A stretch of DNA of 64,000 bases from assembly GCF_005146945.1 (NCBI RefSeq), contig NZ_SWMS01000004.1, positions 62,001-126,000 of the forward strand, read 5' to 3'. This document shows positions 1 to 7,747 of this stretch, one piece after another. A program made the position numbers and the translations under genes. The stretch comes from Prauserella endophytica (lineage in GTDB: Bacteria; Actinomycetota; Actinomycetes; Mycobacteriales; Pseudonocardiaceae). The notes under the pieces are model-generated. The model saw only the letters and a program-made list of their open reading frames with translations. It was not told where the DNA came from and did no database searches. Positions within the stretch are counted from its first letter, which is position 1. The number at the start of each line of letters is the position of its first letter.

Positions 1-2626
1 CCAGTGGCAGCACCTCACGCATGTGCCGGATGGCCCGGTGGAGGTCACCGGACATGGCCACCGCGACAGCGAGGTTCAGCAACGGGCCCAGCCGCCGACG
101 TTCGTCACCCAGCGCGGCACGCAGGTCGCACGCCCTGGTGAGCATGTCGACGGCCTCTTCCAGGTTGCCGATCTGGCTCAGCGCGCAGCCGAGGTCGTTG
201 AGTGTTCTCGCCTCCGCGGTGCGGTCCCCGGCGAGCCGGGCCGCGGCGAGCGCGACCCTGGCCCCGCCGATCCAGTGATCCCACTCGCTGGCCCGCTCCC
301 AGTAGTTCCGCAGTACCGCCGGCAGCTGCGACGCCGCTTCGAGCAGCCCGTACTCCCACGCCAGTGCGGTCGTGGCGGTGAGGGCGCCCTGCTCGGCGCG
401 GAACCAGTCGAACGCCGAGGCGCTGTCGGGGAAAACGGGTAGCCCTGGCGGCTCGCCCGCACCGGACGGCAGGACCTCCTCCTCGTTGGGCTTCCTCAGC
501 GGCTTGTTGGCGGCGTCCGCCGCGTGGAGGTACCAGTACACGACTCTCCGGACCGCCTCCCGGCACGCTCGCTCACCGTCTCGCTCGGCGAGGTCGCGTG
601 CGTAGTCCCGGAGAAGGTCGTGCAGCCGGTACCGGCCGGCCGGGGCGGACGTGACGAGGTGCTCGTCGGCGAGCTGATCGAGGATTCTTTCGCCTACCGC
701 GGGGCTCACGCCGGCGAGCGCCGCGGCCGACGCGGCGGCGAAGTCCTCGCCAGGGTGCAGACCCAACAGGCGGAACATTCGTCGCGCCTCCGGGTCGAGG
801 GCTCGGTACGACAGGTCGAACACGGCTCGGACGCGCCTGCTGCCCGCTGCCAGCTCTCCCAGCCGGTCCCCGGCCGCACGCAGCCGGGCCGCGGCGTCGG
901 CGAACCGCCACGCCGGCCTCGCCTGGAGCCTGCGGGCCGCGAGGGTCAGCGCCAACGGCAGCCGGCCACACAACTCCACCACCATCCTGGTGGCCGCCGG
1001 GTCGTCGGCAACCCGCTGCCCGACGATCCGCCTGAGCAGAGCCTCGGCATCGGGGAGGGGAAAGCCTTCCAGCGTCACGGTACGAGAGCCATCCAGCGCG
1101 AGCGTGCGCCTGCTCGTGACCATCGCCAGGTTGGTGGGTCCGGCCGGAAGCAGCGGAAGCACCTGTTCCTCGCTCGCGGCGTTGTCCAGCAACACCACGG
1201 CATGCCTGCCGTGCAGCAGACTGCGGTAGAGCGCGGAGCGCTCGTCGAGCGTGCGTGGCACGGACTCACCGGCCACCCCGAGCAGCCGAAGGAACGAGTC
1301 CAGAACGGTCGACGGGTCCGCCGGGGGCTGGTCAGAATGCCCACGCAGGTCGACATAGAGCTGTACGTCGGCGTAGCGGCCTTCGGCGAGCAGTTGCCGG
1401 GCGAGGTGCACCGCCAGCCGCGTCTTGCCGACACCACCCATGCCCTGCAGCACGAGGATGCCCGCGGCGGTGTCGCCTCGTGTCGGAGCCGGCAGGCCGG
1501 CACGCAACTCCGACAACTCGGCCTCCCGTCCGGTGAACTCCAGGATGTCCGGCGGCAGCTGGCGGTGCGCCGTCACCGGGTCGGCGCCGGTCGGGTCGGC
1601 CCTGACCACGTCCTGCCGCAGCACGCGCTGGTGTGCCTCGGTCAGCTCGGGACCGGGGTCGGCGCCGAGCTCCTCCCGCAGCCGGCGCCGGACCTCGTCG
1701 AACGCGTTCAGCGCGGCCGCCTGTTGCCCGCTACCGGCCAGCGCGATCATGAGCCGCGCGGTGGCCACCTCGTGCAGCGGGTCGTCCCCGACGAGCCGCC
1801 GGAGCTCCGGCAGGACCTCGTCGTAGCAGCCGATCTGGGTCGCGGTCTCGGCGTAGTCCACGACCAGCGTCTTCCACTCCTCCACCAGTGCCGTCACCAG
1901 CGGCTGCACGCGAGTGGTCTCCAGGTTCGCCAGCGGTTCGCCCCGCCACAGACTCAGTGCCTTGCGGAACAGGACACACGCGCGAGCCGCGTCGCCCGCC
2001 TTGCGCGCCTGCCTCGCCTCAGCCGCCCGGTGCCGGAACTCGAGCAGGTCGAGCTGCTCGCGCGTGACGGTGAGCCGGTAGCGACCACGGCTAGCGGTCA
2101 GCACCTTCGCCCTGTCGCTTCCCGGCTGCTTCGGCACCAGCCGCTGCCGCAGCCGCGACATACTCGTCTGCACGAGGCTGACCGTGTTGCCGTGCCTCCG
2201 CTCGCCCCAGGCGGCCTCGATCAAGGCGTCGCGGCTGACCGGCACGTTGGGAGTCAACGCGAGCAGCCCCAGCAGCGCCTGTTGCCGAGCCGGGCCAGGG
2301 TCCACCTCGACGCCGTTCACGGTGACCGCGAGCGGGCCGAGCACCCGGATCCGGAAGTGCTGTTCGGCGGGCTGCCCTCGGCGGCTCAGCTCGACGAGAT
2401 CCTCGGCTTCGTCGTGGGAGAGCCCCAAGGCAGCCGCCAGCCGGCGCAGGTTGGCCGGACGGGGTGTCACCACTCTGCCCTGCTCCACATCTCGCAGACC
2501 GGCGAGGCTCAAGCCCGCGAGATCAGCAAGCTGGCGCTGGGTGAGACCGGCACGAACGCGAAGTCCGGCGACGACCTCACCCAGGCGCCGGGGCGGGCCG
2601 TCGGTATCAGTCATCTCGCCTGTCAT
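1..2626 (-). CDS. XRE-SARP-NB-ARC-TPR transcriptional regulator (AfsR-like), C-terminus cut by window edge
   Basis: A large multidomain regulator reading leftward out of the window. From the ATG at 2626 (a second ATG lies four codons in, at 2614) it encodes an XRE-type helix-turn-helix (about residues 8-65), an OmpR-like winged helix plus bacterial transcriptional activation domain of the SARP type (about 80-320), an NB-ARC ATPase with P-loop GMGGVGKT near residue 395, and tetratricopeptide repeats that are still running at position 1. SARP/AfsR proteins bind direct repeats in promoters and often activate secondary metabolism; the NB-ARC/TPR part is thought to gate activity with ATP. The extra XRE domain in front of the SARP is a less common arrangement. 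No biosynthetic cluster is visible next to it, so the target is unknown. The frame is open down to the window edge. Confidence 0.9.
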   Translation of the reverse strand, partial: MTGEMTDTDGPPRRLGEVVAGLRVRAGLTQRQLADLAGLSLAGLRDVEQGRVVTPRPANLRRLAAALGLSHDEAEDLVELSRRGQPAEQHFRIRVLGPLAVTVNGVEVDPGPARQQALLGLLALTPNVPVSRDALIEAAWGERRHGNTVSLVQTSMSRLRQRLVPKQPGSDRAKVLTASRGRYRLTVTREQLDLLEFRHRAAEARQARKAGDAARACVLFRKALSLWRGEPLANLETTRVQPLVTALVEEWKTLVVDYAETATQIGCYDEVLPELRRLVGDDPLHEVATARLMIALAGSGQQAAALNAFDEVRRRLREELGADPGPELTEAHQRVLRQDVVRADPTGADPVTAHRQLPPDILEFTGREAELSELRAGLPAPTRGDTAAGILVLQGMGGVGKTRLAVHLARQLLAEGRYADVQLYVDLRGHSDQPPADPSTVLDSFLRLLGVAGESVPRTLDERSALYRSLLHGRHAVVLLDNAASEEQVLPLLPAGPTNLAMVTSRRTLALDGSRTVTLEGFPLPDAEALLRRIVGQRVADDPAATRMVVELCGRLPLALTLAARRLQARPAWRFADAAARLRAAGDRLGELAAGSRRVRAVFDLSYRALDPEARRMFRLLGLHPGEDFAAASAAALAGVSPAVGERILDQLADEHLVTSAPAGRYRLHDLLRDYARDLAERDGERACREAVRRVVYWYLHAADAANKPLRKPNEEEVLPSGAGEPPGLPVFPDSASAFDWFRAEQGALTATTALAWEYGLLEAASQLPAVLRNYWERASEWDHWIGGARVALAAARLAGDRTAEARTLNDLGCALSQIGNLEEAVDMLTRACDLRAALGDERRRLGPLLNLAVAVAMSGDLHRAIRHMREVLPL

Positions 2627-2768
2627 CGTCCTGTCCGTTCTGCCCGTGCAGTGGCGTCCCGCGACTGTGGACGCGCCGCACGGCGTTCTGGTTCCGCCAC
2701 CTCGGCTGCGCGCTCGTCTGCGCCGCGATGGGGATCGCCGGCTCCGGGTTCGGCCTGGGCCGAGTCAT

Positions 2769-2774
2769 TACACT
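2769..2774 (+). promoter_or_regulatory. -10 element of a probable leaderless promoter for the MarR gene
   Basis: TACACT fits the actinobacterial TAnnnT -10 pattern. It ends 6 bases before the ATG at 2781, so transcription would start at or next to the start codon. No Shine-Dalgarno sequence is visible. Confidence 0.45.
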
Positions 2775-2780
2775 TGCACC

Positions 2781-3254
2781 ATGACCTCGCGGGCTCGCAT
2801 CGAGCACATGGACGACCACACCGGGTACCTGATCATCAAGGTGGCCGGGATGGCCGTTCCCGCCTTCGAACGCGCGCTGGTTCCGTTGGGGCTCAACACC
2901 CGGCAGGTGCGCGTTCTCGGCTTCCTGCACGGCGAGTCGTTGTCCCAGGCCGAGCTGTGTGCGCGCACCGGCCTGGACCGCACCACCATGGTCGCTGTGC
3001 TGGACGAGCTCGAGCAGCTCGGCCACGCCACCCGTGAGCGTAGTAAGTCCGATCGGCGCAAGCACGTCGTACGGATAACCAGGAACGGCAAGGCCGCGTA
3101 CGCCAAGGCGACGAAGAAGCTCTTGCGGGCACAGGAAGAGCTGCTCCAGCCGCTTGCTCCAGCCGAGCGAGCGCAGCTCCACACCTTGCTCAGCCGCTTG
3201 TTCGACGCCAGCCAAGCCTGTGCGCCGGAACCTGCCGCCGAAGCGGTGTCGTGA
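2781..3254 (+). CDS. MarR-family transcriptional regulator
   Basis: A 157-residue protein with the MarR winged-helix layout: an N-terminal dimerisation helix, a helix-turn-helix around residues 50-80 (SQAELCARTGLDRTTMVAVLDELE) and the basic wing RSKSDRRKHVVRIT. MarR proteins are dimeric repressors or activators that respond to phenolic ligands and oxidative or antibiotic stress. The ATG at 2781 was chosen because a TAnnnT -10 box sits 6 bases upstream, which suggests a leaderless message; upstream in-frame sequence does not look coding. Convergent with the beta-propeller gene that ends at 3293, so its target is not obvious from context. Confidence 0.85.
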   Translation: MTSRARIEHMDDHTGYLIIKVAGMAVPAFERALVPLGLNTRQVRVLGFLHGESLSQAELCARTGLDRTTMVAVLDELEQLGHATRERSKSDRRKHVVRITRNGKAAYAKATKKLLRAQEELLQPLAPAERAQLHTLLSRLFDASQACAPEPAAEAVS

Positions 3255-3262
3255 TTACTGGA

Positions 3263-3307
3263 CACAGTGGACATCCGTGATCGCCGATTCCGTTATCGTC
3301 CACTGTG
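3263..3307. terminator. Inverted repeat between convergent genes, likely bidirectional terminator
   Basis: Perfect 10-bp arms, CACAGTGGAC (3263-3272) and GTCCACTGTG (3298-3307), separated by 25 bases. The element spans the 3' ends of the convergent MarR gene and the beta-propeller gene, whose stop codon (3293-3295) lies inside the loop. No U-tract is visible, which is usual in actinomycetes. Confidence 0.5.
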
Positions 3308-4438
3308 GCCCGGATCCGCGATCCATCGGATGGGCTGGCCGACCAGTGAGCCGAGCAACCACCCCTGCTGGTAGGGAACGATGTTGGTAGGGGCCGGGTG
3401 GATCCCCGTGACCTGGCTCAGCACGCGACCGTCCTCGGAGAGCACCAGCACGCATCCGGACAGCGGTTCCTCGCCGACCAGCACGGAGGTCGGCATCCGC
3501 ACCACCGCCTGTCGCATCAACCGGCTGGGCAGCACGTAACGGTCGAGCGACGGGATGCGCTCGTACATCGGCAACAGCAACCTGCCGTCGCCGGTGCTGG
3601 TGAAGCCGTCCGATATGCCCGGCAGCCCATCGACGAGAACGTCCGCCGCTCCCGCGCGCGAACCGGAGAGCCAGTATCTGGAGATGCGGTAACGCGTGGA
3701 CTCCGCCACCAGCACGGCACGCCCGTCACCGGTGAGCACGACGCCGTTCGGGAAGTACAGGTCCGTAAGCAGTTCCGTCGTTAGCCTGCTCTGCGGGTCG
3801 TATTTCAGCAGCCTCCCGAGCGGACGGCCCTCGAGGAAGTCGTACAGGGAATACGAGGGCAGGCCACCCAGAGTGGCACTGTTGTACTTGGAGTTCGAAT
3901 CCGAGAAGTAGACGATCCCGGCAGAGTCGATGACCAGGTCGTTGGCCGCCAGAATGGGTTCGCCGTTGGCGCGATCGGCCAGCAGGGTGACGTTCCCGCT
4001 TGGCGAGACGGATTGGAGGCCGACACCGTGGTTGGCCACCAGCAGCCGGCCATGGTGATCGAAGGCGAGCCCGAGCGGCCTGCCACCTACCTTCGCGAAG
4101 ACCTCGGCGCGGTCTCGGCCCGGTTCCGTTCGCATGATCAGGCCGTCGCGCGTGCCCGTATAGACCCGCTGGCTGCCGTCGACGGCGATGTCCTCCGGAC
4201 CGTTGAACGACTGCCGTCCCAGAGGACGCAGTGTCCCGGCTGTGGCGCTGTCGATCCGGCCGGAGTCGACGGAGAAGCCGTCCGGCGGATCCCACGCCAC
4301 TGGTTCGAAGGGTTCCACGGGGGGATTACGCACGAGGAAGAACGCGCCGATGGCGACCGCGAGGAGCAACACCACCGAACCGAGCGCGATCCCGGTCCGG
4401 CGCAGCACTGTGCCACGCCGGCCGCTCCACCAGTTCAT
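3293..4438 (-). CDS. Membrane-anchored SMP-30/strictosidine synthase-like beta-propeller protein
   Basis: A 381-residue protein with one N-terminal membrane segment (about residues 13-35) after a basic cytoplasmic tip, then a six-bladed propeller of the SMP-30/gluconolactonase/strictosidine-synthase family. Typical phrases are GPEDIAVDG, GRLLVANHGVG, NDLVIDSAGIVYFSDS and FPNGVVLTGDG; the last is the strictosidine-synthase-like core. Family members hydrolyse lactones or phosphoesters, or act as sugar-lactone or adipocyte-membrane-protein-like enzymes; the substrate here cannot be inferred. The ATG overlaps the stop of the upstream gene (ATGA), so it is translationally coupled to the two small membrane proteins at 4435-5222. 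An in-frame upstream extension is rejected because it is the shadow of that gene. Confidence 0.8.
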   Translation of the reverse strand: MNWWSGRRGTVLRRTGIALGSVVLLLAVAIGAFFLVRNPPVEPFEPVAWDPPDGFSVDSGRIDSATAGTLRPLGRQSFNGPEDIAVDGSQRVYTGTRDGLIMRTEPGRDRAEVFAKVGGRPLGLAFDHHGRLLVANHGVGLQSVSPSGNVTLLADRANGEPILAANDLVIDSAGIVYFSDSNSKYNSATLGGLPSYSLYDFLEGRPLGRLLKYDPQSRLTTELLTDLYFPNGVVLTGDGRAVLVAESTRYRISRYWLSGSRAGAADVLVDGLPGISDGFTSTGDGRLLLPMYERIPSLDRYVLPSRLMRQAVVRMPTSVLVGEEPLSGCVLVLSEDGRVLSQVTGIHPAPTNIVPYQQGWLLGSLVGQPIRWIADPGHSGR

Positions 4439-4791
4439 GAGGCCGCGCCGCGCCAGGCCGGGAGCCGAGAGCGGCGCGCGAGCAGCGTCGCCATGACCAC
4501 ACACGCACACGCGACGACCACAGTGGGCAGACCTTCGTCGAGCGCCCCCCTGGCCACATAGGAGAACACCGCGGTGGTGATCACGCCCGCAGCGAAGCCG
4601 AACCCGAAGGTGAGCACCGGCTGCGCCGTGCGCGTCGGCAGCACAGCGCCGACCAGCAGGAGCGCGCACAGCACCAGATCCGGCACGAGGAAGAGGTTGT
4701 CCGCGCGAAAGCCGTCGTTGAGGAACAGAACGCCGAACGTCGGCACGCTGACGGCGACGGCAACGATCCTCGCCGAGGTGAGCAGTCCCAT
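4435..4791 (-). CDS. Small polytopic membrane protein (unknown function)
   Basis: A 118-residue hydrophobic protein with about four predicted membrane segments (around residues 5-22, 30-48, 55-75 and 88-106). I do not recognise the family. Its ATG overlaps the upstream stop by one base (TGATG), and its stop overlaps the next ATG (ATGA). It is therefore the middle gene of a tight three-gene operon. The pairing of two small membrane proteins with an anchored propeller protein suggests one membrane-bound unit, which is inference. Confidence 0.75.
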   Translation of the reverse strand: MGLLTSARIVAVAVSVPTFGVLFLNDGFRADNLFLVPDLVLCALLLVGAVLPTRTAQPVLTFGFGFAAGVITTAVFSYVARGALDEGLPTVVVACACVVMATLLARRSRLPAWRGAAS

Positions 4792-5222
4792 CACGCCGCC
4801 TCCTGGTGCGAGCCGAGGACGGGGCGGGCCCGCGACGTGGTGAACTGCCATACGCAGAGCGCGGCGAGCAACACGATGCACGCCAGGTCGAACACCGTGC
4901 TGAACGTGGCGAGGTCGGCACGCAAGCCCGGATCCGGGAGGATCAGTGACAGGAACGTCACCTTGCCCGCGATGGCACCGATCGCCGCGGGGATCCGGGC
5001 AGGCCGGAAGAAGGCCGCCCACACCAGCGCGCCACCCAGCAGCAACTGGAGCATGCCGCGATGCTGCAGCAGAGCCTGTGTCATCGCGTCCGGATCGGTG
5101 ATTCCGTATGTCCATTCGAGGGTGTACGTGTCCAGCAGGGCCAACGCGGGGCTCGCGGTGATCACACCCATCGCCACGAGGCCCACGCGGACGGATGCTT
5201 CCGCACCCGAAGGAAGTTTCAT
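4791..5222 (-). CDS. Small polytopic membrane protein (unknown function), first gene of operon
   Basis: A 143-residue protein with about four membrane helices and the short polar segment TYTLEWTYGITDPDAMTQAL after the first helix. No family recognised. The ATG at 5222 is preceded by a good ribosome binding site (AGGGGAACCG then ATG). It opens the operon that continues with the genes at 4435 and 3293. A GTCAG-N5-CTGAC inverted repeat lies 15-29 bases upstream and could be the operator for the neighbouring TetR-like regulator. Confidence 0.75.
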   Translation of the reverse strand: MKLPSGAEASVRVGLVAMGVITASPALALLDTYTLEWTYGITDPDAMTQALLQHRGMLQLLLGGALVWAAFFRPARIPAAIGAIAGKVTFLSLILPDPGLRADLATFSTVFDLACIVLLAALCVWQFTTSRARPVLGSHQEAA

Positions 5223-5236
5223 CGGTTCCCCTAATC

Positions 5237-5251
5237 GTCAGTCTGGCTGAC
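5237..5251. promoter_or_regulatory. Candidate operator, inverted repeat GTCAG-N5-CTGAC
   Basis: Perfect 5-bp arms (5237-5241 and 5247-5251) around TCTGG, directly upstream of the membrane-protein operon and downstream of the TetR-like gene. The size and symmetry suit a TetR dimer half-site pair, but a 5-bp arm can arise by chance in this composition. Confidence 0.35.
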
Positions 5252-5336
5252 AATCTACAAAGCTGATGGATTTCGTTCGAGGTTAGCACTACCGCGCAGG
5301 AACGTGCACGTCTCGCCGGGGACCGCGCGCTTGCCG

Positions 5337-6110
5337 CTATGAGGACCAGCGCTCGGCAAGTACGTCGCGTGGCGTCCTTCCGTCGGCGTCGAAGTCGAGG
5401 ACTCCCAGTACGAAAGTGATGACCGAGTCGGCGAAGAGGCTGATCTTGTCGTAACTGCTGGTGCGTGCGTACTCGAAGTCGTCCGGCTGCACCCGCTGGT
5501 GGATGACGAATCCGGTGATCATGGCCTGCAGCGTCAGCGTGACCCGCTCGGGTGTCCAGCCGGCACGGAGCGGCACTCCCGTCAGCTCCATGAGCTGGGC
5601 GTAGGCGTCGGTCCAGTGCCGCTGTTCCGCACGCAACCCTTCCGCGACGGTACCCCCGCCCTCCGGGTGATCCTTCAGGAGCGGGGCGAGATGTGCGATC
5701 AGGTAAGAGCGCGGATCGGCCACCAACTCGCCGAGCAGGGTGTCGGCGGTCCTGATCGCGGCGTCCACCGGACGCCTCGGGTCAACGCCGTCGGTCAGGC
5801 CGGTCGCCAGCCGGACGGGCAGTGGCTCGGAGGGCCGGTCGTTCCTTGCCAGTGCCCACACGGCGGCATCCGCGCGGAACGCGTCGATCGATCCCCACCG
5901 GCTTGTGATCATCCGGTTGTCGGGCGAGTAGCCCGCCTTCACCAGAATGGCGTTGGGGTCCAGGTGCCCGAGCACCTTCGGCAGCGGGGGCGCTCCTCCG
6001 GGATTCTCCCCGGCGAGGAACGCGTCGATCTCCCTGGTCGCGATGTTCAGCAGCAGGACGGCGACCTTGTCACGCCGGTCCGCCGCCGGCCGTCCCCGAC
6101 GTCCAACCAA
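5337..6110 (-). CDS. Atypical TetR-like transcriptional regulator
   Basis: 257 residues. The C-terminal half is helical with TetR-like features (ALxPLLKDHPEGG, the ERVTLTLQAMITGFVIHQR segment and a VITFVLGVLDFDADGRTP tail). The N-terminal half carries a stretched helix-turn-helix: GRRGRPAADRR followed by VLVKAGYSPDNRMITSRWGSIDAFRADA, which aligns with the turn and YYHFGSKEEL part of normal TetR proteins but with insertions. I chose the TTG at 6110 because GGGAG lies 5 bases upstream and codons beyond it lose the third-position G/C bias. An ATG at 6203 is the alternative and would swallow the palindrome at 6181-6192. The ligand is unknown. Confidence 0.6.
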   Translation of the reverse strand: MVGRRGRPAADRRDKVAVLLLNIATREIDAFLAGENPGGAPPLPKVLGHLDPNAILVKAGYSPDNRMITSRWGSIDAFRADAAVWALARNDRPSEPLPVRLATGLTDGVDPRRPVDAAIRTADTLLGELVADPRSYLIAHLAPLLKDHPEGGGTVAEGLRAEQRHWTDAYAQLMELTGVPLRAGWTPERVTLTLQAMITGFVIHQRVQPDDFEYARTSSYDKISLFADSVITFVLGVLDFDADGRTPRDVLAERWSS

Positions 6111-6180
6111 CTCGACTCCCGTATTTTCTCGCGCCGACGACGGGAGAAAACCCGTACCGTTCGGCGGCTGAGCGCTAGAT

Positions 6181-6192
6181 CCTGAAATCAGG
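6181..6192. promoter_or_regulatory. Candidate operator palindrome CCTGA-AA-TCAGG
   Basis: Perfect 5-bp arms around AA, in the region between the TetR-like gene (minus strand) and a small plus-strand reading frame at 6227. The position fits autoregulation by the TetR-like protein. It differs from the GTCAG repeat on the other side of that gene. Confidence 0.35.
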
Positions 6193-6226
6193 TAAGGGGA
6201 CATCACGAGGTTACGAAGGAGCAGCG

Positions 6227-6304
6227 ATGTCGTGGACATGGGTCTTCGCCGCCCGAGAGGAGCCCGTCGGCGATCCGGAGGTGGCTCCGGTGGCAGCGCC
6301 CTGA
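6227..6304 (+). CDS. Candidate 25-residue small protein, divergent from TetR-like gene
   Basis: A short frame starting ATG TCG TGG with a good ribosome binding site (GAAGGAGCAGCG then ATG) and codons mostly ending in G or C. The peptide begins MSWTWVFAAREEP and ends VAPVAAP. It lies just downstream of the 6181-6192 palindrome. It could be a true small protein, or the intact start of a larger gene cut short: the same frame stays open after the TGA and gives a hydrophobic stretch near 6445. Nothing else supported was found between 6305 and 6528. Confidence 0.3.
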   Translation: MSWTWVFAAREEPVGDPEVAPVAAP

Positions 6305-6528
6305 TCGACACGCCTGGGCGGGGTCGCCACGGGGAGCAGCCGCGGCCATACCCAGCCGGCCCAGGCCGCCAAGCGCCGCTGCGCCGACGACGCCGACGAC
6401 TCCGGTCCGGGAACGGCCGAACCCGTGACCCAGGCCCGGGCGACCGTGATCCTCCTGTGCCGCCCTCTCCCTCTACTTTGGAGCTTGTGGATCGCCGTTC
6501 CACCTTCTGGTCCGTGCGCTCGCGATCA

Positions 6529-7689
6529 TCAGCCGATCGCCGCCCGGAAACGCTCGGCCAGATCGGCCAGGCGGTCGGTCGGTTCGTTGGCGAACACGAG
6601 CCGCAGGTAGTGATCCCCGCTGGGGCCCCATCCGGTCATGGGCGTGGCGGCCACCTTGCCGTACCGCAGCAGCCGCTCCGACAGCTGCCCCGGCGTGATT
6701 CCCAGCGGCCTGGTGTCCACCAGCAGCGACCACCCGCCGTGCGGTCGCACCACCGGATAACCGGCCAGCTGGTCCACGATCTTCACCGCGCGGCGCCGCC
6801 ATTCCGCGGTGGCCGCGGCGACATCGGCGTCCGCGTCCGGAGCGCTCAGCGCGGCCGCGACGGCCTGCTGCGCCAGGCCCACCTGGCACACCACGTTGGT
6901 CAACCCCACCAGGCGGATGTCGGCGAGGATGTCGGCAGGGCCGACCACCCAGCCCACCCGCCAGCCGATCATCCGCAGCTCCTTGGAGGCGGAGCCGATG
7001 GTGATCACCCGGTGGGCAAGCCCGTCGTGCGCTGCGGGGTGGTCGGGTGGCCGCCCGTCGAAACGGATGCGCTCCATGGCGGCGTCGTAGATCAACCACG
7101 CGTCATGCCGCTCACACGCCGTGGCGAGCGCGGACCAGTGGCGGTCGTCGAGCACCAGGCCAGTGGGCATGGCCGGCCCCATCATGAGCGCCGCCGCGGT
7201 GTTGGGGCCGACGGCGGCGGCCAGGCGGTCCGGGTCGACCACCCAGCCGTCGGCGGAGGGCTCGGCGGGAACGAACCGCGGTATGCCGCCGGCCAGGCGA
7301 ACGCGGTTGACCAGTCCCGCGTACACGGGGTCGCACAGCACGACCTCCTGGCCCGGCTCCACGGTGGCCAGAAGGGTGTTCAGCACACCGTTGAGCCCAC
7401 CGGCCACGCTCACGCACTCGGTGTCCGGATCGTAGGCGCGGCCGGCGAGCCGCCCGACGTGCGCGGCGGCGGCCTCTCGCAGACCACGATGCCCCTGGAA
7501 GGGGAGGTAGCTGTTGGCGTCGTCATCGTCGACCGCGGTCCGGGTCGCCGCGACCGCGAGCCGCGGCGGCCGGATGTCGGTGTCCAGGTTCTCCAGCCGT
7601 AGCAGCTCCGGATCGGCCAGCGCGTCGGCCGCGTCACCGATGACGTCCACCCCGATGCCGGGGATCTCGCGCAGCCGGGTCACGGTCAT
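6529..7689 (-). CDS. PLP-dependent class I/II aminotransferase
   Basis: A 386-residue fold-type I PLP enzyme. Visible family features are the substrate-loop region LPFQGHRGLREA, GGLNGVLNTLL for cofactor phosphate contacts, YDAAMERI with Asp202, the Schiff-base lysine Lys236 in GSASKELRM, and GWRVGW just after it. The usual NPxNPTG is altered to GPAMPTG. Substrate specificity cannot be read from sequence. The ATG at 7689 was chosen because GAGGAG lies 7 bases upstream; an in-frame GTG five codons earlier has no such site. It is divergent from an XRE-cupin regulator, which very likely controls it through the CTGGT repeats between the two genes. Confidence 0.85.
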   Translation of the reverse strand: MTVTRLREIPGIGVDVIGDAADALADPELLRLENLDTDIRPPRLAVAATRTAVDDDDANSYLPFQGHRGLREAAAAHVGRLAGRAYDPDTECVSVAGGLNGVLNTLLATVEPGQEVVLCDPVYAGLVNRVRLAGGIPRFVPAEPSADGWVVDPDRLAAAVGPNTAAALMMGPAMPTGLVLDDRHWSALATACERHDAWLIYDAAMERIRFDGRPPDHPAAHDGLAHRVITIGSASKELRMIGWRVGWVVGPADILADIRLVGLTNVVCQVGLAQQAVAAALSAPDADADVAAATAEWRRRAVKIVDQLAGYPVVRPHGGWSLLVDTRPLGITPGQLSERLLRYGKVAATPMTGWGPSGDHYLRLVFANEPTDRLADLAERFRAAIG

Positions 7690-7700
7690 GACGACACTCC

Positions 7701-7746
7701 TCACTGGTTCAGTTCACTGGTACGTGCTACCCACTATGCTGGTACG
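7701..7746. promoter_or_regulatory. Direct-repeat operator region for XRE-cupin regulator
   Basis: TCACTGGT occurs at 7701-7708 and 7714-7721 (13-bp period). CTGGTACG occurs at 7718-7725 and again at 7739-7746, exactly 21 bp apart or two helical turns. The last copy overlaps the -10 box and start point of the regulator gene, so bound protein would block its own transcription and could also act on the divergent aminotransferase. Confidence 0.5.
7735..7740 (+). promoter_or_regulatory. -10 element of a leaderless promoter for the XRE-cupin gene
   Basis: TATGCT (TAnnnT), followed by 7 bases and then ATG at 7748. A -35-like TTCACT at 7713-7718 is spaced 16 bases away. Confidence 0.5.
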
Positions 7747-7747
7747 C

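Noticed and set aside
524-2780. A long plus-strand reading frame opposite the SARP regulator
   Set aside because: It is antisense to clearly recognisable SARP/NB-ARC coding sequence and has a composition typical of shadows in high-GC DNA.
5337-6203. ATG at 6203 as the start of the TetR-like gene
   Set aside because: The extra 31 codons have only about half G/C at third positions and no ribosome site, whereas TTG 6110 has GGGAG at proper spacing.
6305-6528. A gene on either strand between the small frame and the aminotransferase
   Set aside because: Frames are open, but Arg/Pro-rich, without a ribosome site or family resemblance.
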